NCBI GenBank assembly: GCA_014584705.1
Contig: JACTMJ010000006.1
Coordinates: 340,625 to 404,624, forward strand
DNA: 64,000 nt
Source of the DNA: Acidobacteriota bacterium
GTDB lineage: Bacteria; Acidobacteriota; Terriglobia; Bryobacterales; Bryobacteraceae
Direction: 5' to 3'
Shown here one piece after another: positions 1 to 8,194 of the stretch. Numbering within the stretch: position 1 is the first letter of the stretch; each line of letters opens with the position of its first letter. The notes under the pieces are model-generated. The model saw only the letters and a list, made by a program, of their open reading frames with translations. It did no database searches and was not told the origin of the DNA. A program made the translations under genes and the position numbers.

Positions 1-20
1 CGGGCAAGTTCCCGGTTCGG

Positions 21-43
21 AGCCCGGTTCCCCTCCGGGCTTT
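21..43 (+). terminator. Possible intrinsic terminator hairpin
   Basis: A 7-bp perfect stem, agcccgg (21-27) against ccgggct (35-41), encloses a 7-base loop and is followed by only a short run of T. It could end a plus-strand gene lying before the window. The T tract is weak and nothing upstream is visible. Confidence 0.25.
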
Positions 44-162
44 CGGGTGGAGTGTTCTTGGGACAATCAGCCATGTCGTTCAAGGATCGACTTCTGTCTA
101 TTATCGGCCCATTGCCGAGGGCCTTTAACGCCCTTCCGGATTGGGCCGCGCGCCGCGCCCGC

Positions 163-1002
163 TCAGCCGGAGATCCCGGCAGCGCCGGCAGTGTCCGATG
201 GCGGCTCTCCCACCAGACTAACTCCGATCCGATCCAGTTCCCGAAGGAACTCCTGCTTCTCCAGGAGTAGCGTGCGGCCGCTATCCACGGCGATGGCTGT
301 GGTGCGAGTTTCCTCAAGAACCGGGATGGACGCGAGACCCAGGACCGGAACGTCAAACAACAGGTGCCGACGCCTGCGGGAGCCTTTCACCAGGCGGATA
401 GCGCGGCCCTCGACGAGAGAGGCGGCGCGGCGCAGCATGGCATCCGTACCCTCCATAGCTTCGAGCGCAACGCAGGCGCGCTCGCATACCGCGACGCTCT
501 GGCCAACATCCACTTGAGAAAGGGAGGCGGCGATGCGGCGGCCATAGTCGAGGTCGGCGCGCTCCTCTTTGGTGGGTTTCCGGTTCGTTTGTACACCCTC
601 CCCGGCCAGCATCGTCTTGAGGAGCAGCGTGGAATCCACCAAATGAATTCCTTCCGCTTCGAGCGCGCGGATCACTCCGCCGATCAATGAATCCGTGTTC
701 TGACTGGCGAGCGACGCCAACACTTTCACGAGTTTCCAATCCGGGCGAATCCGGGAGAAGATCTGCCCGTGCTTCACCTGCCCGGCCATCATCAGCTGGG
801 TGATGCCTTCCTGGCGGCACAAATCGATCAGCTTTCCGAGCTGCCCGAGGGAAATCCAGTGGGTGCGCGCGGCGAGTTCCTCGATCTTCTCGGACGCCTC
901 TTCGCGGATTCCAAAGGCCACGGCCTCGTCGCCGGCCTGGCGAGCCGCCCGCAACGCGAGCAAGGGGAACTGGCCGTTACCGGCAATCAAACCGAATCGC
1001 AT
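163..1002 (-). CDS. lpxI: UDP-2,3-diacylglucosamine pyrophosphatase LpxI
   Basis: Predicted cytoplasmic enzyme of 279 aa that would hydrolyse UDP-2,3-diacylglucosamine to lipid X and UMP, the fourth step of lipid A synthesis. The N-terminus (GLIAGNGQFPLLAL, residues 4-17) and the C-terminal part with DSLIGG (about residue 104) match the LpxI/DUF1009 family and its usual length (about 270-280 aa). LpxI replaces LpxH in many non-enterobacterial diderms; no lpxH is visible here. The gene starts with ATG at 1002 and is divergent from the tol operon. Other lipid A genes in the window (lpxB, fabZ-lpxA) are scattered, so this is not an lpx operon. Family assignment is strong; the reaction is inferred from the family. 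Confidence 0.88.
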   Translation of the reverse strand: MRFGLIAGNGQFPLLALRAARQAGDEAVAFGIREEASEKIEELAARTHWISLGQLGKLIDLCRQEGITQLMMAGQVKHGQIFSRIRPDWKLVKVLASLASQNTDSLIGGVIRALEAEGIHLVDSTLLLKTMLAGEGVQTNRKPTKEERADLDYGRRIAASLSQVDVGQSVAVCERACVALEAMEGTDAMLRRAASLVEGRAIRLVKGSRRRRHLLFDVPVLGLASIPVLEETRTTAIAVDSGRTLLLEKQEFLRELDRIGVSLVGEPPSDTAGAAGISG

Positions 1003-1345
1003 GGGAAGTGGGAAAGCGTCGTACCCTCAAATTAGTGTACGCCGCCGCGCGCCGCTGCCCCGAACCGGACGACCGCGAAGCGCGGAATTCCGCGCGGATA
1101 TCGGCTATTTGCGGCGGCATCGCGTCTAAGGGGGAGGGGCCGAATGCGGCCCGACGGGGAAACGCGCGTTCGAAAATCGAAATGCACGCCAACCGGAAGC
1201 GAATCATTTACGCAGGCTTTTGGTTTTATGATATTAGGTGCGGGCGCGCTTTTCCCGAAAATGGCCACCGCATGACGACCGCGGCAATCTGGAAATCCAG
1301 GCTCGGTGCAATCCACAATCCAAAATTGGCAAGGGAGGTAAGGGG
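1003..1345. other. Intergenic region between lpxI and tolQ
   Basis: This 343-base gap separates the divergent lpxI and tolQ genes and should hold promoters for both. The right half (about 1190-1240) is noticeably AT-richer than its surroundings. A reading frame open from 1238 runs into tolQ but looks unlike TolQ before residue 37. No RNA gene is seen. Confidence 0.5.
1227..1232 (+). promoter_or_regulatory. Candidate -10 element for the tol operon
   Basis: TATGAT lies in the AT-rich stretch about 115 bases before the chosen tolQ start. No good -35 hexamer sits at a 16-18 base spacing, so this is only a weak candidate. Confidence 0.2.
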
Positions 1346-2104
1346 TTGATAGCTACCGCGGTTCTCGCGTTTTTCTTTCAAGCCGCGCAGCAGGCGGCGC
1401 AGGTAGCCTCGGAGAATCTTCCTCCGCCGGAGCAACTGGCGGATCTGCCACAGAAGGGATTGCTGGAACTGGTGATGCAGGCCAGCCCGCTGGCGCTCAC
1501 TATCGACGCAATTCTGGTGGTCTTTTCCGTCTTTTCCTGGACGATCGTATTTTCCAAATGGAAGGAAATGCGGGCGGTTCAGGGCGCGAACGATCGTTTT
1601 TTGCGTGCATTCCGGAAATCTCCCGGCCTTGAGGCGGTGGCGATGGCGGCGGAACAATTTCGCCCCGCACCGGCGGTGACCGTGTTTGAGTTCGGTTACG
1701 ACGAGGTGGCGCGGCAGGCCCGCGCCAAGGGCTCGCTGATCAACCGGGGCTCCGTGGAACGCAGCCTGATGCTGGGCATCAACGGGGAGACGGCCCGCCT
1801 CGAGACGAACCTGAGCTGGCTGGCCACAACGGCTTCCGTCTGTCCCTTCATCGGGTTGTTCGGAACGGTGTGGGGCATCATCGGGGCGTTTCAGGGGTTG
1901 GCGACGGCCGGCAGCGCAAGCCTGCGTTTTGTGGCTCCGGGAATTTCCGAGGCGCTGGTGGCAACGGCTCTGGGGCTGGGTGCGGCCATCCCGGCGGCGG
2001 TGGCGTATAACCACTTCGGCTCTCAGGTGCAGCAGGTGGGAGCGCGGCTGGACGACTTCGCGCTGGAGTTCATGAATCTGGTGGAACGCACCTTCGAGGG
2101 TTAA
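1346..2104 (+). CDS. tolQ: TolQ/ExbB-family proton-channel subunit
   Basis: Inner-membrane proton-channel subunit that, with TolR, uses the proton motive force to drive TolA. The protein is 252 aa from a TTG start at 1346, chosen because GGGAGGT (1333-1339) lies at good Shine-Dalgarno distance and because upstream in-frame residues do not resemble the family. Three membrane segments are visible at about residues 52-70, 158-183 (with the conserved PFIGLFGTVWGI core) and 199-221, the usual TolQ/ExbB topology. It is followed after 2 bases by tolR, then tolA/tonB, tolB, pal and cpoB, so the Tol-Pal role is favoured over ExbB. Confidence in the family is very high; the start is less certain. Confidence 0.93.
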   Translation: MIATAVLAFFFQAAQQAAQVASENLPPPEQLADLPQKGLLELVMQASPLALTIDAILVVFSVFSWTIVFSKWKEMRAVQGANDRFLRAFRKSPGLEAVAMAAEQFRPAPAVTVFEFGYDEVARQARAKGSLINRGSVERSLMLGINGETARLETNLSWLATTASVCPFIGLFGTVWGIIGAFQGLATAGSASLRFVAPGISEALVATALGLGAAIPAAVAYNHFGSQVQQVGARLDDFALEFMNLVERTFEG

Positions 2105-2106
2105 GC

Positions 2107-2586
2107 ATGGGCATCACCGCGGGAGGAAACGGCAACGGCGGCGGAAACGGGAGCGGCTTCGGCAACAGCCCTTTCGGCAGACGCCGGCGCATGAACGGGA
2201 CGATTTCGGAAATGAACGTCGTTCCTCTGGTGGACGTGGTACTCGTGCTTCTGATCATTTTCATGCTGACCGCCCATGTGATGGAATTCGGGCTGGAAGT
2301 GGAAGTGCCCCGCGTGCGCACAGTGCGCAACACGTCGGAGGAACTCCCGGTGGTCACTCTGACCAAAGAGGGCGAAGTCTACCTGGCCGAGAAGCCGGTG
2401 AACATTAACCAACTGGTGGCTGCCATCAAGGCGAAGTATCCCGACCAGCAGGGCGTTTATATCCGCGCGGACAAGAACGTCATCTGGGAACCAATGGCGA
2501 ATGTAATCAGCGTGCTGGGCGACGGCAAGTTCGCCGTGCGGATGGTGACGCAACCCATTGAAGACGGGCCGCGTCGTGGGCGTTAG
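2107..2586 (+). CDS. tolR: TolR/ExbD-family proton-channel subunit
   Basis: Single-span inner-membrane partner of TolQ, 159 aa. A Gly/Asn-rich cytoplasmic N-terminus (residues 1-25) is followed by basic residues (RRRR, 25-28), then one membrane helix (about 40-57) carrying the conserved Asp43 in VPLVDVVLVLLI, and a periplasmic ExbD-like domain to the end. Start ATG lies 2 bases after the tolQ stop, so the genes are almost certainly co-translated. The glycine-rich leader is longer than in enterobacterial TolR. ExbD is the alternative name; operon context decides for TolR. Confidence 0.92.
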   Translation: MGITAGGNGNGGGNGSGFGNSPFGRRRRMNGTISEMNVVPLVDVVLVLLIIFMLTAHVMEFGLEVEVPRVRTVRNTSEELPVVTLTKEGEVYLAEKPVNINQLVAAIKAKYPDQQGVYIRADKNVIWEPMANVISVLGDGKFAVRMVTQPIEDGPRRGR

Positions 2587-2596
2587 CGCCCGGCGG

Positions 2597-2653
2597 ATGG
2601 AAGAAACGGCTCGCGTGTTTTTGGCTCGCGTGTTTTGGGGTTGGGCGTTTTGA
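2597..2653 (+). repeat. Three tandem 15-base repeats with an 18-codon mini-ORF
   Basis: Between tolR and the tolA/tonB gene, two nearly perfect 15-mers (ggctcgcgtgttttt, ggctcgcgtgttttg) and a third degenerate copy (gggttgggcgttttg) follow one another. They lie in an 18-codon frame starting at ATG 2597 (MEETARVFLARVFWGWAF) and ending just before the next gene's start at 2658. Whether this is translated or is a slippage product is not decidable here. Confidence 0.4.
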
Positions 2654-2657
2654 AGAA

Positions 2658-3440
2658 ATGGTGACGCAGACCGACATCCTGGACCGGCCGCAGCCTCTCA
2701 AGGGGCCGCTGCTGAACTCCCTGCTGCTGCATGGCGCGGTGGTGCTGGCGGTGGTGCTGGTGCAGTTGCGGCTTTTCGGACCGGTGGGGGAAGCGTTCGG
2801 AGACCCGAACCCGACGTTCGGCGGCTCCGTGGGCATATCGCCGGTGAAGACGATTCCCTTGCCCGCCCGCAGCGGCCGTCCGAACCCGGTGGCGAACGAT
2901 ACCGAATCCCAGGTTCCGCAAGCGCCGCAGCCGGCCCCGAAGGATCAAACGAAGACGCGGGAGGCGGACGAGACCGCCATCTCCCTGAAGGGCAAGCCCG
3001 CGGTGAGCAAGGAGACCACCAGCCGGCGGCGAAATCTGCCGGAAACTCCCAGCAACCAGGTGTACAGTTCCCAGGGTGCGGCCGTGGTTTCGCCGCAATT
3101 CGGAGGCAGCGGCGGCGACGGCGGAGGGGTTGGAGTGAGCATGCCCTTCGGCGGCCGCTTCGGTTACTACGCCCAGCAGATCCGCGATCTGATTCAGCGG
3201 AACTGGCGGACGGACCGCATCCCGCCGAACATCGCCTCCGCGCCCATCGCGCGGGCCTCGTTTGTGATTCGCCGCGACGGCAGCGTAACGAACGTTAACC
3301 TTGTGCAGCGCAGCGGCGTTTCCGCCGTGGATTATTCTATTTTGCGGGCGATTCAGGATGTGGGGAAATTCCCTCCCCTTCCCGCCGGATTCGAACGCAG
3401 TGAAGCAACCGTTGAGATCGCATTTGAGTTTCGCCGATGA
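2658..3440 (+). CDS. TolA/TonB-like energy-transducing protein
   Basis: Periplasm-spanning link from TolQR to the outer membrane, 260 aa. A single N-terminal membrane helix (about 18-40) carries the Ser...His pattern (S21, H25) typical of TonB/TolA anchors. A Pro/Lys/Thr-rich linker follows (about 60-140), then a Gly-rich hinge, then a TonB-type C-terminal domain (about 165-260) with RDLIQRNW and ASFVIRRDGSV. The linker is proline-rich as in TonB, not the long Ala/Lys helix of enterobacterial TolA, but its place between tolR and tolB argues for the TolA role. Its stop overlaps the tolB start (ATGA). Confidence 0.87.
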   Translation: MVTQTDILDRPQPLKGPLLNSLLLHGAVVLAVVLVQLRLFGPVGEAFGDPNPTFGGSVGISPVKTIPLPARSGRPNPVANDTESQVPQAPQPAPKDQTKTREADETAISLKGKPAVSKETTSRRRNLPETPSNQVYSSQGAAVVSPQFGGSGGDGGGVGVSMPFGGRFGYYAQQIRDLIQRNWRTDRIPPNIASAPIARASFVIRRDGSVTNVNLVQRSGVSAVDYSILRAIQDVGKFPPLPAGFERSEATVEIAFEFRR

Positions 3441-4825
3441 AAATGACAAAACCTTTTCGCGTTGGATTATTCAGCCTCCTCGGATTAACGGGGTTGGTTC
3501 TTAGTCTTGGGCTGGCCTGGGCGCAGAGTGAGCGCACCTCCGATATTGTCCTCAAGATCCTCGGAACTTCGAGGCCGAAGATCGCTCTCCCGGACCTGCG
3601 CGGAACGGGCGCGGCGCTGGATCTGATGCCGGTGCTGAACCAGACGCTATACACCGACGTGGAGATGTCCGGCGTCTTCAAAGTGCAGCCGAAGAGCATG
3701 TATCCGCTGCAAGTGCCCCAACGGCGCGAGGACTTCCGTCCCCCGGAAGGCAACCGTTACGGCAACGGGCTCTATCTCCGGGATTGGAGCCAGCCTCCGG
3801 TGGAGGCCAATTGGCTGGCCGTGGGCTATGCCGCGGAACAGAGCGGACGCCTTGTGCTGTTCGGTTACCTTTACAACGTGAACGAGCCGGACCTCGCGAA
3901 TGCGGAGGTCTTCGGCAAGATGTACTACGGTTCGCTCGACGATGCGGGGGCGAGGGCCGTCGCGCATGAGTTCGCCAACGACATCCTGAAGCAGTTCGGA
4001 AGCCGGACGCTGGCGGGCACGCGGATCTTTTTTGTCAGCAACCGCACGGGCAACGACGAAATCTGGAGCATGAATTTCGACGGCACGGAACAGAAGCAGT
4101 TCACGCAGTTGCGGGCGCTGACGCTGATGCCCGCCATCTCCCCCGACGGCAGTCTGCTGGCGTTCACGACGTTCGCGGAAGGGACGCCGAAGATCCGGGT
4201 GTATTCGGCGGAAACGCAGCAGCGCAAGCCGTTCGTGAACGCCGTGGCGTCGATGAACGCGACGCCGGAAATCACGCGGGATAACCAGCACATCTATTTT
4301 TCCTCCACCGCGGACGGCAAGAGCACCCAGATATACACAGCCGGCATCAATGGCGCGGGGATGCGGCGTCTGACGTATTCCGGAGCCGTGGAAGTGTCGC
4401 CGCGGGTGAATCCGAAAACAGGGGCGGACATCCTTTTCGTTTCGGATCGCGGGGGGACACCGCAAATTTACAAGATGAACGCCGACGGCGCGAACGCGGA
4501 GCGGCTGACCGAGGGCACGGGTGAAGCGCATAACCCGGCCTGGAACCCGGACGGTGAAACGATGGCTTTCGCCTGGTCTCGCGGATATGAACCAGGGAAC
4601 TACAACATCTTCATCATGGATACGATCAGCCGCCAATATACCCAGCTCACCTATGGGAGCGGGCGGAACGAGAATCCCTGGTGGTCTCCGGACGGGCGCA
4701 GGCTCGTGTTCGGCTCCAACCGGAACGGGCAATCCCAGATCTGGACCATGCTGGCCGACGGCACCCAAGTGCAGCAACTCACTTCGAGCGGCCGGAACCG
4801 GATGCCGGTATGGAGCGTGAAGTAA
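3437..4825 (+). CDS. tolB: Tol-Pal system periplasmic protein TolB
   Basis: Periplasmic beta-propeller protein that binds Pal and relays the TolA state during cell constriction. It has 462 aa. A signal peptide (about residues 1-30, ending LGLAWAQ) precedes a TolB N-terminal domain (about 35-190) and a C-terminal six-bladed propeller of repeated WD40-like/PD40 motifs, such as SNRTGNDEIWSMNFDG (about 198-213) and SDRGGTPQIYKMNADG. Start ATG overlaps the preceding stop by four bases, indicating translational coupling. Length is slightly above the usual 430 aa. Confidence 0.94.
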   Translation: MKMTKPFRVGLFSLLGLTGLVLSLGLAWAQSERTSDIVLKILGTSRPKIALPDLRGTGAALDLMPVLNQTLYTDVEMSGVFKVQPKSMYPLQVPQRREDFRPPEGNRYGNGLYLRDWSQPPVEANWLAVGYAAEQSGRLVLFGYLYNVNEPDLANAEVFGKMYYGSLDDAGARAVAHEFANDILKQFGSRTLAGTRIFFVSNRTGNDEIWSMNFDGTEQKQFTQLRALTLMPAISPDGSLLAFTTFAEGTPKIRVYSAETQQRKPFVNAVASMNATPEITRDNQHIYFSSTADGKSTQIYTAGINGAGMRRLTYSGAVEVSPRVNPKTGADILFVSDRGGTPQIYKMNADGANAERLTEGTGEAHNPAWNPDGETMAFAWSRGYEPGNYNIFIMDTISRQYTQLTYGSGRNENPWWSPDGRRLVFGSNRNGQSQIWTMLADGTQVQQLTSSGRNRMPVWSVK

Positions 4826-4890
4826 GGCTGGAATACGGGGGCGGCGTGTTCGCTCCCCTTCGCGGCGCGGGCGCGACGATGCGTTCAGAA

Positions 4891-4949
4891 TTGACGAGAA
4901 CGGCGAAACGACCGTAATTTTGAAATATGGGCTCAAGATGTGAAATAAT
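4891..4949 (+). promoter_or_regulatory. Candidate overlapping promoters for pal-cpoB
   Basis: In the 243-base tolB-pal gap, TTGACG (4891-4896) and TAATTT (4915-4920) are separated by 18 bases. A second pair, TTGAAA (4920-4925) and AATAAT (4944-4949), also has an 18-base spacer. Either could give pal a transcript independent of tolQRAB, as is known for pal in other bacteria. Hexamer match only. Confidence 0.42.
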
Positions 4950-5068
4950 TTGAGTGTCCTTCTTTTCAAATACTTGCTGGCACCGTAACCCTCCTATGCG
5001 CTAGGATAAATGGGTTAGGAAGCCCAGACGCACTTGTCCTAAGAATCATCAGGAGGCGAGATCGAGAG

Positions 5069-5836
5069 ATGAGGAAGAAATACGTTGTACTGAGCCTGTT
5101 GGCTATAGCTCTTTTGCTGTTTGTGACGGGCTGCAAAAAGAAGATTCCGGCCCCCGCGCCGTTGCCGCCGCCCGTGGTTGCTGAAACAAAGCCCGCGGCT
5201 CCGACAATTGCCACATTTGTGGCTGAACCGTCCAGCATTGACCGAGGCCAATCCTCTACGCTGCGGTGGGTAGTGGAAGGCGCGGACGAAGTCAGCATCA
5301 ACAACGGGATCGGCACTGTCATGGCGTCGGGCACCCGCCAGGTGTTCCCGAATAACACCACCACTTATGTGCTTACGGCCCGCAATGCCGGTGGCAGCGT
5401 CACACGTTCCGTCACTGTGAATGTGAACGTACCGCCGCCGCCCGCGCCCGAGAAGCCCCCGGCTCCCGTAGCTTCGCTGCAAGAGCGCGTGAACCAGTTG
5501 GTGGATGCCTACTTCGATTACGACAAATTCGGTATCCGTCTGGACGCTTCGAGCGCTTTGACACAGGATGCCGATGCGCTGAAGTCGATTTTCCGTGACT
5601 TCCCGAGCGCGTCGCTGATCCTGGGTGGCTACTGCGATCCGCGCGGTTCGGCGGAATACAACATGGGTCTGGGCGACCGGCGCGCGCGTTCCGCGATGGA
5701 GTTCCTTTCGAACCTCGGCGTCGACACCAGTAAGCTGCGCCCCGTAAGCTACGGCAAGGAAGTGCAGACCTGCAGCGAGGCCACCGAAAGCTGCTACCAG
5801 ATGAACCGCCGCGTGCATTTCGCCACGGGCAACTAA
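5069..5836 (+). CDS. pal: Peptidoglycan-associated lipoprotein Pal with inserted Ig-like domain
   Basis: Outer-membrane lipoprotein that binds peptidoglycan and TolB. It has 255 aa, about 80 more than usual. A signal peptide ends in the lipobox VTGC with Cys22 as the lipidated residue. A Pro-rich spacer follows, then an Ig-like/PKD-like domain (about 46-120: GQSSTLRW, TTTYVLTA, NAGG, SVTVNV), a second Pro-rich spacer, and an OmpA-type peptidoglycan-binding domain (about 145-255) with YFDYDKF and DPRGSAEYNMGLGDRRA. The OmpA domain and the tolB/cpoB neighbours secure the identity; the Ig-like insert is the unusual part and may extend the reach between membrane and cell wall. Confidence 0.93.
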   Translation: MRKKYVVLSLLAIALLLFVTGCKKKIPAPAPLPPPVVAETKPAAPTIATFVAEPSSIDRGQSSTLRWVVEGADEVSINNGIGTVMASGTRQVFPNNTTTYVLTARNAGGSVTRSVTVNVNVPPPPAPEKPPAPVASLQERVNQLVDAYFDYDKFGIRLDASSALTQDADALKSIFRDFPSASLILGGYCDPRGSAEYNMGLGDRRARSAMEFLSNLGVDTSKLRPVSYGKEVQTCSEATESCYQMNRRVHFATGN

Positions 5837-5843
5837 TCGACTC

Positions 5844-5863
5844 CGCCCAAGCGGGTGCTTTTT
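5844..5863 (+). terminator. Weak terminator after pal
   Basis: A short stem, cgccc (5844-5848) with gggtg (5853-5857, one G-T pair), is followed by five T residues. It lies 8 bases after the pal stop. The stem is short, so partial read-through to cpoB is likely. Confidence 0.28.
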
Positions 5864-5942
5864 AGGTAACAGGGCCGGCCGGCTACGTCGTCTGATAGAC
5901 TAGCCGCGCCGGCTCTCTTATTTCCCGGAGTATGCTCACGTG

Positions 5943-6821
5943 ATGAAGACCGTTGTTCTTTTCCTCCTCCTCATTGCCCCTTCCACGCTGTTCGCCCAGA
6001 AGAGGGAAATCGCGGAACTCCAGCGCGACATTCTGCTGCTGCAGGATTCCGTCCGGGTGCTCCAGCGCACGTTTGACGAAAAGCTGGAGAGCCTGATGGT
6101 GCTGGCGCAGAAGAATCTGGACAACGCAAGCAGCCAGAACACAGCCGTCACCATGATGGATTCCACACTTAAGGAGCGCGTCCGCGAAATGCAGGGGACG
6201 ATGGGAACGCCCCTGGCCAACCTCAACAGCAAGGTGGACCAGCTTGCGACCGAGATGAAGTACCTTCGTGAGACGATGGCGGACGTCTCTCAGCGCATGT
6301 CGGCCATGGAGCGGACGCTCACCGATGTTTCCGCGGCTGTAAACACGATGCCTCCGCCGCCCCCTGGGGCCGGGGCCGGGACTGCAGCGAACACATCACC
6401 GGCCGTGACCGCGCCCGCGCCGAACGGCGGCGCGCCGGCGGTTTCGGCGAGCACGCTCTTCGAGAATGCAAAGCGCGACAAGTCCAGGGGCAATTTCGAC
6501 CTCGCAATCATGCAGTTCGAAGAATATGTGAGGACGTTCCCCGGCTCCGCCTCAGCGCCCAACGCGCAGTATCAGATTGGTGAAGTGCATTACATTCGCA
6601 AGGAATACGACAAGGCGCTCGAAGCCTTCGACGCCCTGCTCGAGCGCTTTCCGGAAAACGATATGACGGCGCTCGGCGTTTATATGAAGGGAATGACGCT
6701 GCTGAAATTGGGAGACCGAACAAAGGGCGCGGCCGAGTTTCGGAGCCTCATGAAGCGCTTTCCCAACAATGAGTACGCCGCCAAGGCGAAGGTGCAATTG
6801 CAGCAGATGGGCCTGCGTTAG
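5943..6821 (+). CDS. cpoB: Tol-Pal cell division coordinator CpoB (YbgF)
   Basis: Periplasmic protein that couples Tol-Pal constriction with peptidoglycan synthesis. It has 292 aa from ATG 5943; GTG 5940 is an alternative one codon earlier. Signal peptide at about 1-17 (ending TLFAQ), a coiled-coil region (about 20-125) rich in Leu heptads, a Pro/Ala-rich linker (about 135-165), and a C-terminal TPR domain (about 170-292) with FENAKRD, YDKALEAF and PNNEYAAKA. The order coiled coil, linker, TPR is the family architecture. It is the last gene of the conserved tolQ-R-A-B-pal-cpoB order. Confidence 0.9.
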   Translation: MKTVVLFLLLIAPSTLFAQKREIAELQRDILLLQDSVRVLQRTFDEKLESLMVLAQKNLDNASSQNTAVTMMDSTLKERVREMQGTMGTPLANLNSKVDQLATEMKYLRETMADVSQRMSAMERTLTDVSAAVNTMPPPPPGAGAGTAANTSPAVTAPAPNGGAPAVSASTLFENAKRDKSRGNFDLAIMQFEEYVRTFPGSASAPNAQYQIGEVHYIRKEYDKALEAFDALLERFPENDMTALGVYMKGMTLLKLGDRTKGAAEFRSLMKRFPNNEYAAKAKVQLQQMGLR

Positions 6822-6892
6822 GCCTTTCCCGATTCCAGGCATTCGCCTTTCGGGTGCGCTCCGTAATAGGATGGCTCTTCGGAGACTGATTT

Positions 6893-8137
6893 ATGAGCGC
6901 ACCCATCCCTCCCGAGAAACAGCAAGCTTTGGTCGACCGCCTGTCGGCGATGTGCGGCGGCGCGTATACGCCCGAGCAGCGCCGGAAGTACTTCCTTACC
7001 GGGCCGCAATGGGCGGCCGCCTATGAGGGCCATGCGCTCTTCCACGCGCCTACCCGCAAGCCGGTTTCTTTCGAGAAGGTGATCGAGCAATACGGGAAGC
7101 TGGGAATCCGCACGTGGTCTACCCACGATACGGACGTGATCCCCACCAAGGCTCTGGGCACGGAGAAGCAGGCGGAGATCGTCGAAAAGCTGAAGGCGTC
7201 GCTCAAGAAGAATGGCGTGGAGTGCTCCATGGTGACGGCGGAGACCTTTCACCATGCGGTGTGGTCCACCAGCCCGGCCAGCGAGTCGCCGGAGGTGCGC
7301 GAGTACGCGAAGTGGCGGCTGGTGAACACGGTGAAGCTGGGCCATGAGCTGGGCGCGAACTATGCGGTTTACTGGCCCGGGTCATTGGGTTATCTGGTGC
7401 CGGGGTCGGTGGAGGAAACCGAGACCCTGCGCTGGTACGCGGAGGGGCTGAACGCCGCCTGCGAAGCCGACATCAAAGAGGCAAAGCGCAGAAAGCGCAA
7501 CACGCTGAAGCACTGCCTGGAAGCGAAGCCGTTTGAACCGCAAGCCGAGATCCTGCTGCCCACTTCCGACGCGATGATGGCCTTCATCGATTCCGGGCTG
7601 CTCACGCATCCGGAGATGGTGGGGCTGAACCCGGAGTATCTGCACGAGCTGATGTGGGGTTCCTCCGTGCGGGCCGCGCTGGCGCGCGCGCTGATCAAGG
7701 GGAAGCTGTTCCACTTCGACATCAACGACGGCTACCGCCTGAAGCACGACGTGGATATCGCCATCGGGCTGGTGAATCCGCTCGACTGGCTGAACGTGCT
7801 GGTGCTCTTGCGCAGCCACGGCTACCACGGCCCGTTCAACCTGGACTACAAGCCGCCGAGAACGACATCCAACTACGGCGTCTTCGCCGTAAGCCTGCCG
7901 ACGGCGGTGGACCGCTTTATTTCCCTTTGGGAGATGGCGGGAGAGGCGATGGAGGATCCCGTCATCCAGGAAGCGACGGCGGCGCTGAAGGCCGGCGGGG
8001 GCGTGAAGAATTCGCTAGATGCGGACGAGATCTTCAAGGCCAACAAAGAATTGTTCACGCTCCACGAATTGATCGCGCACCGCCTCTTCCAGATCCTGTG
8101 CGGCTTTCATCGCGGGCGAACGTATTCGATCGGTTAG
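6893..8137 (+). CDS. Xylose isomerase-like sugar isomerase
   Basis: Predicted cytoplasmic TIM-barrel, metal-dependent aldose-ketose isomerase of 414 aa. Residues matching the catalytic and metal sites of class I (Streptomyces-type) xylose isomerase are all visible: H78/D81 (THDTDVIP), E210 and K212 (LEAKPFEP), E248 and H251 (GLNPEYLHE), D276 (FHFDIN), D286/D288 (HDVDI) and D318 (LDYKPPRT). However, the segment that is WGGREG in true xylose isomerases reads YWPGSLGY (160-167), so the substrate may not be xylose. No xylulokinase or sugar transporter is adjacent; the gene stands alone after cpoB. Fold and metal chemistry are well supported; substrate is unknown. Confidence 0.8.
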   Translation: MSAPIPPEKQQALVDRLSAMCGGAYTPEQRRKYFLTGPQWAAAYEGHALFHAPTRKPVSFEKVIEQYGKLGIRTWSTHDTDVIPTKALGTEKQAEIVEKLKASLKKNGVECSMVTAETFHHAVWSTSPASESPEVREYAKWRLVNTVKLGHELGANYAVYWPGSLGYLVPGSVEETETLRWYAEGLNAACEADIKEAKRRKRNTLKHCLEAKPFEPQAEILLPTSDAMMAFIDSGLLTHPEMVGLNPEYLHELMWGSSVRAALARALIKGKLFHFDINDGYRLKHDVDIAIGLVNPLDWLNVLVLLRSHGYHGPFNLDYKPPRTTSNYGVFAVSLPTAVDRFISLWEMAGEAMEDPVIQEATAALKAGGGVKNSLDADEIFKANKELFTLHELIAHRLFQILCGFHRGRTYSIG

Positions 8138-8194
8138 CGCGGCGGCGCGGAGGGATTCCCGTCCGCCGGACCGTGGCATTTGGCAGGTGAAAGC

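Noticed and set aside
1238..1345. Longer N-terminus for tolQ from the start of the open frame at 1238
   Set aside because: The extra residues are Arg/Pro-rich and unlike TolQ; TTG 1346 has a proper ribosome site.
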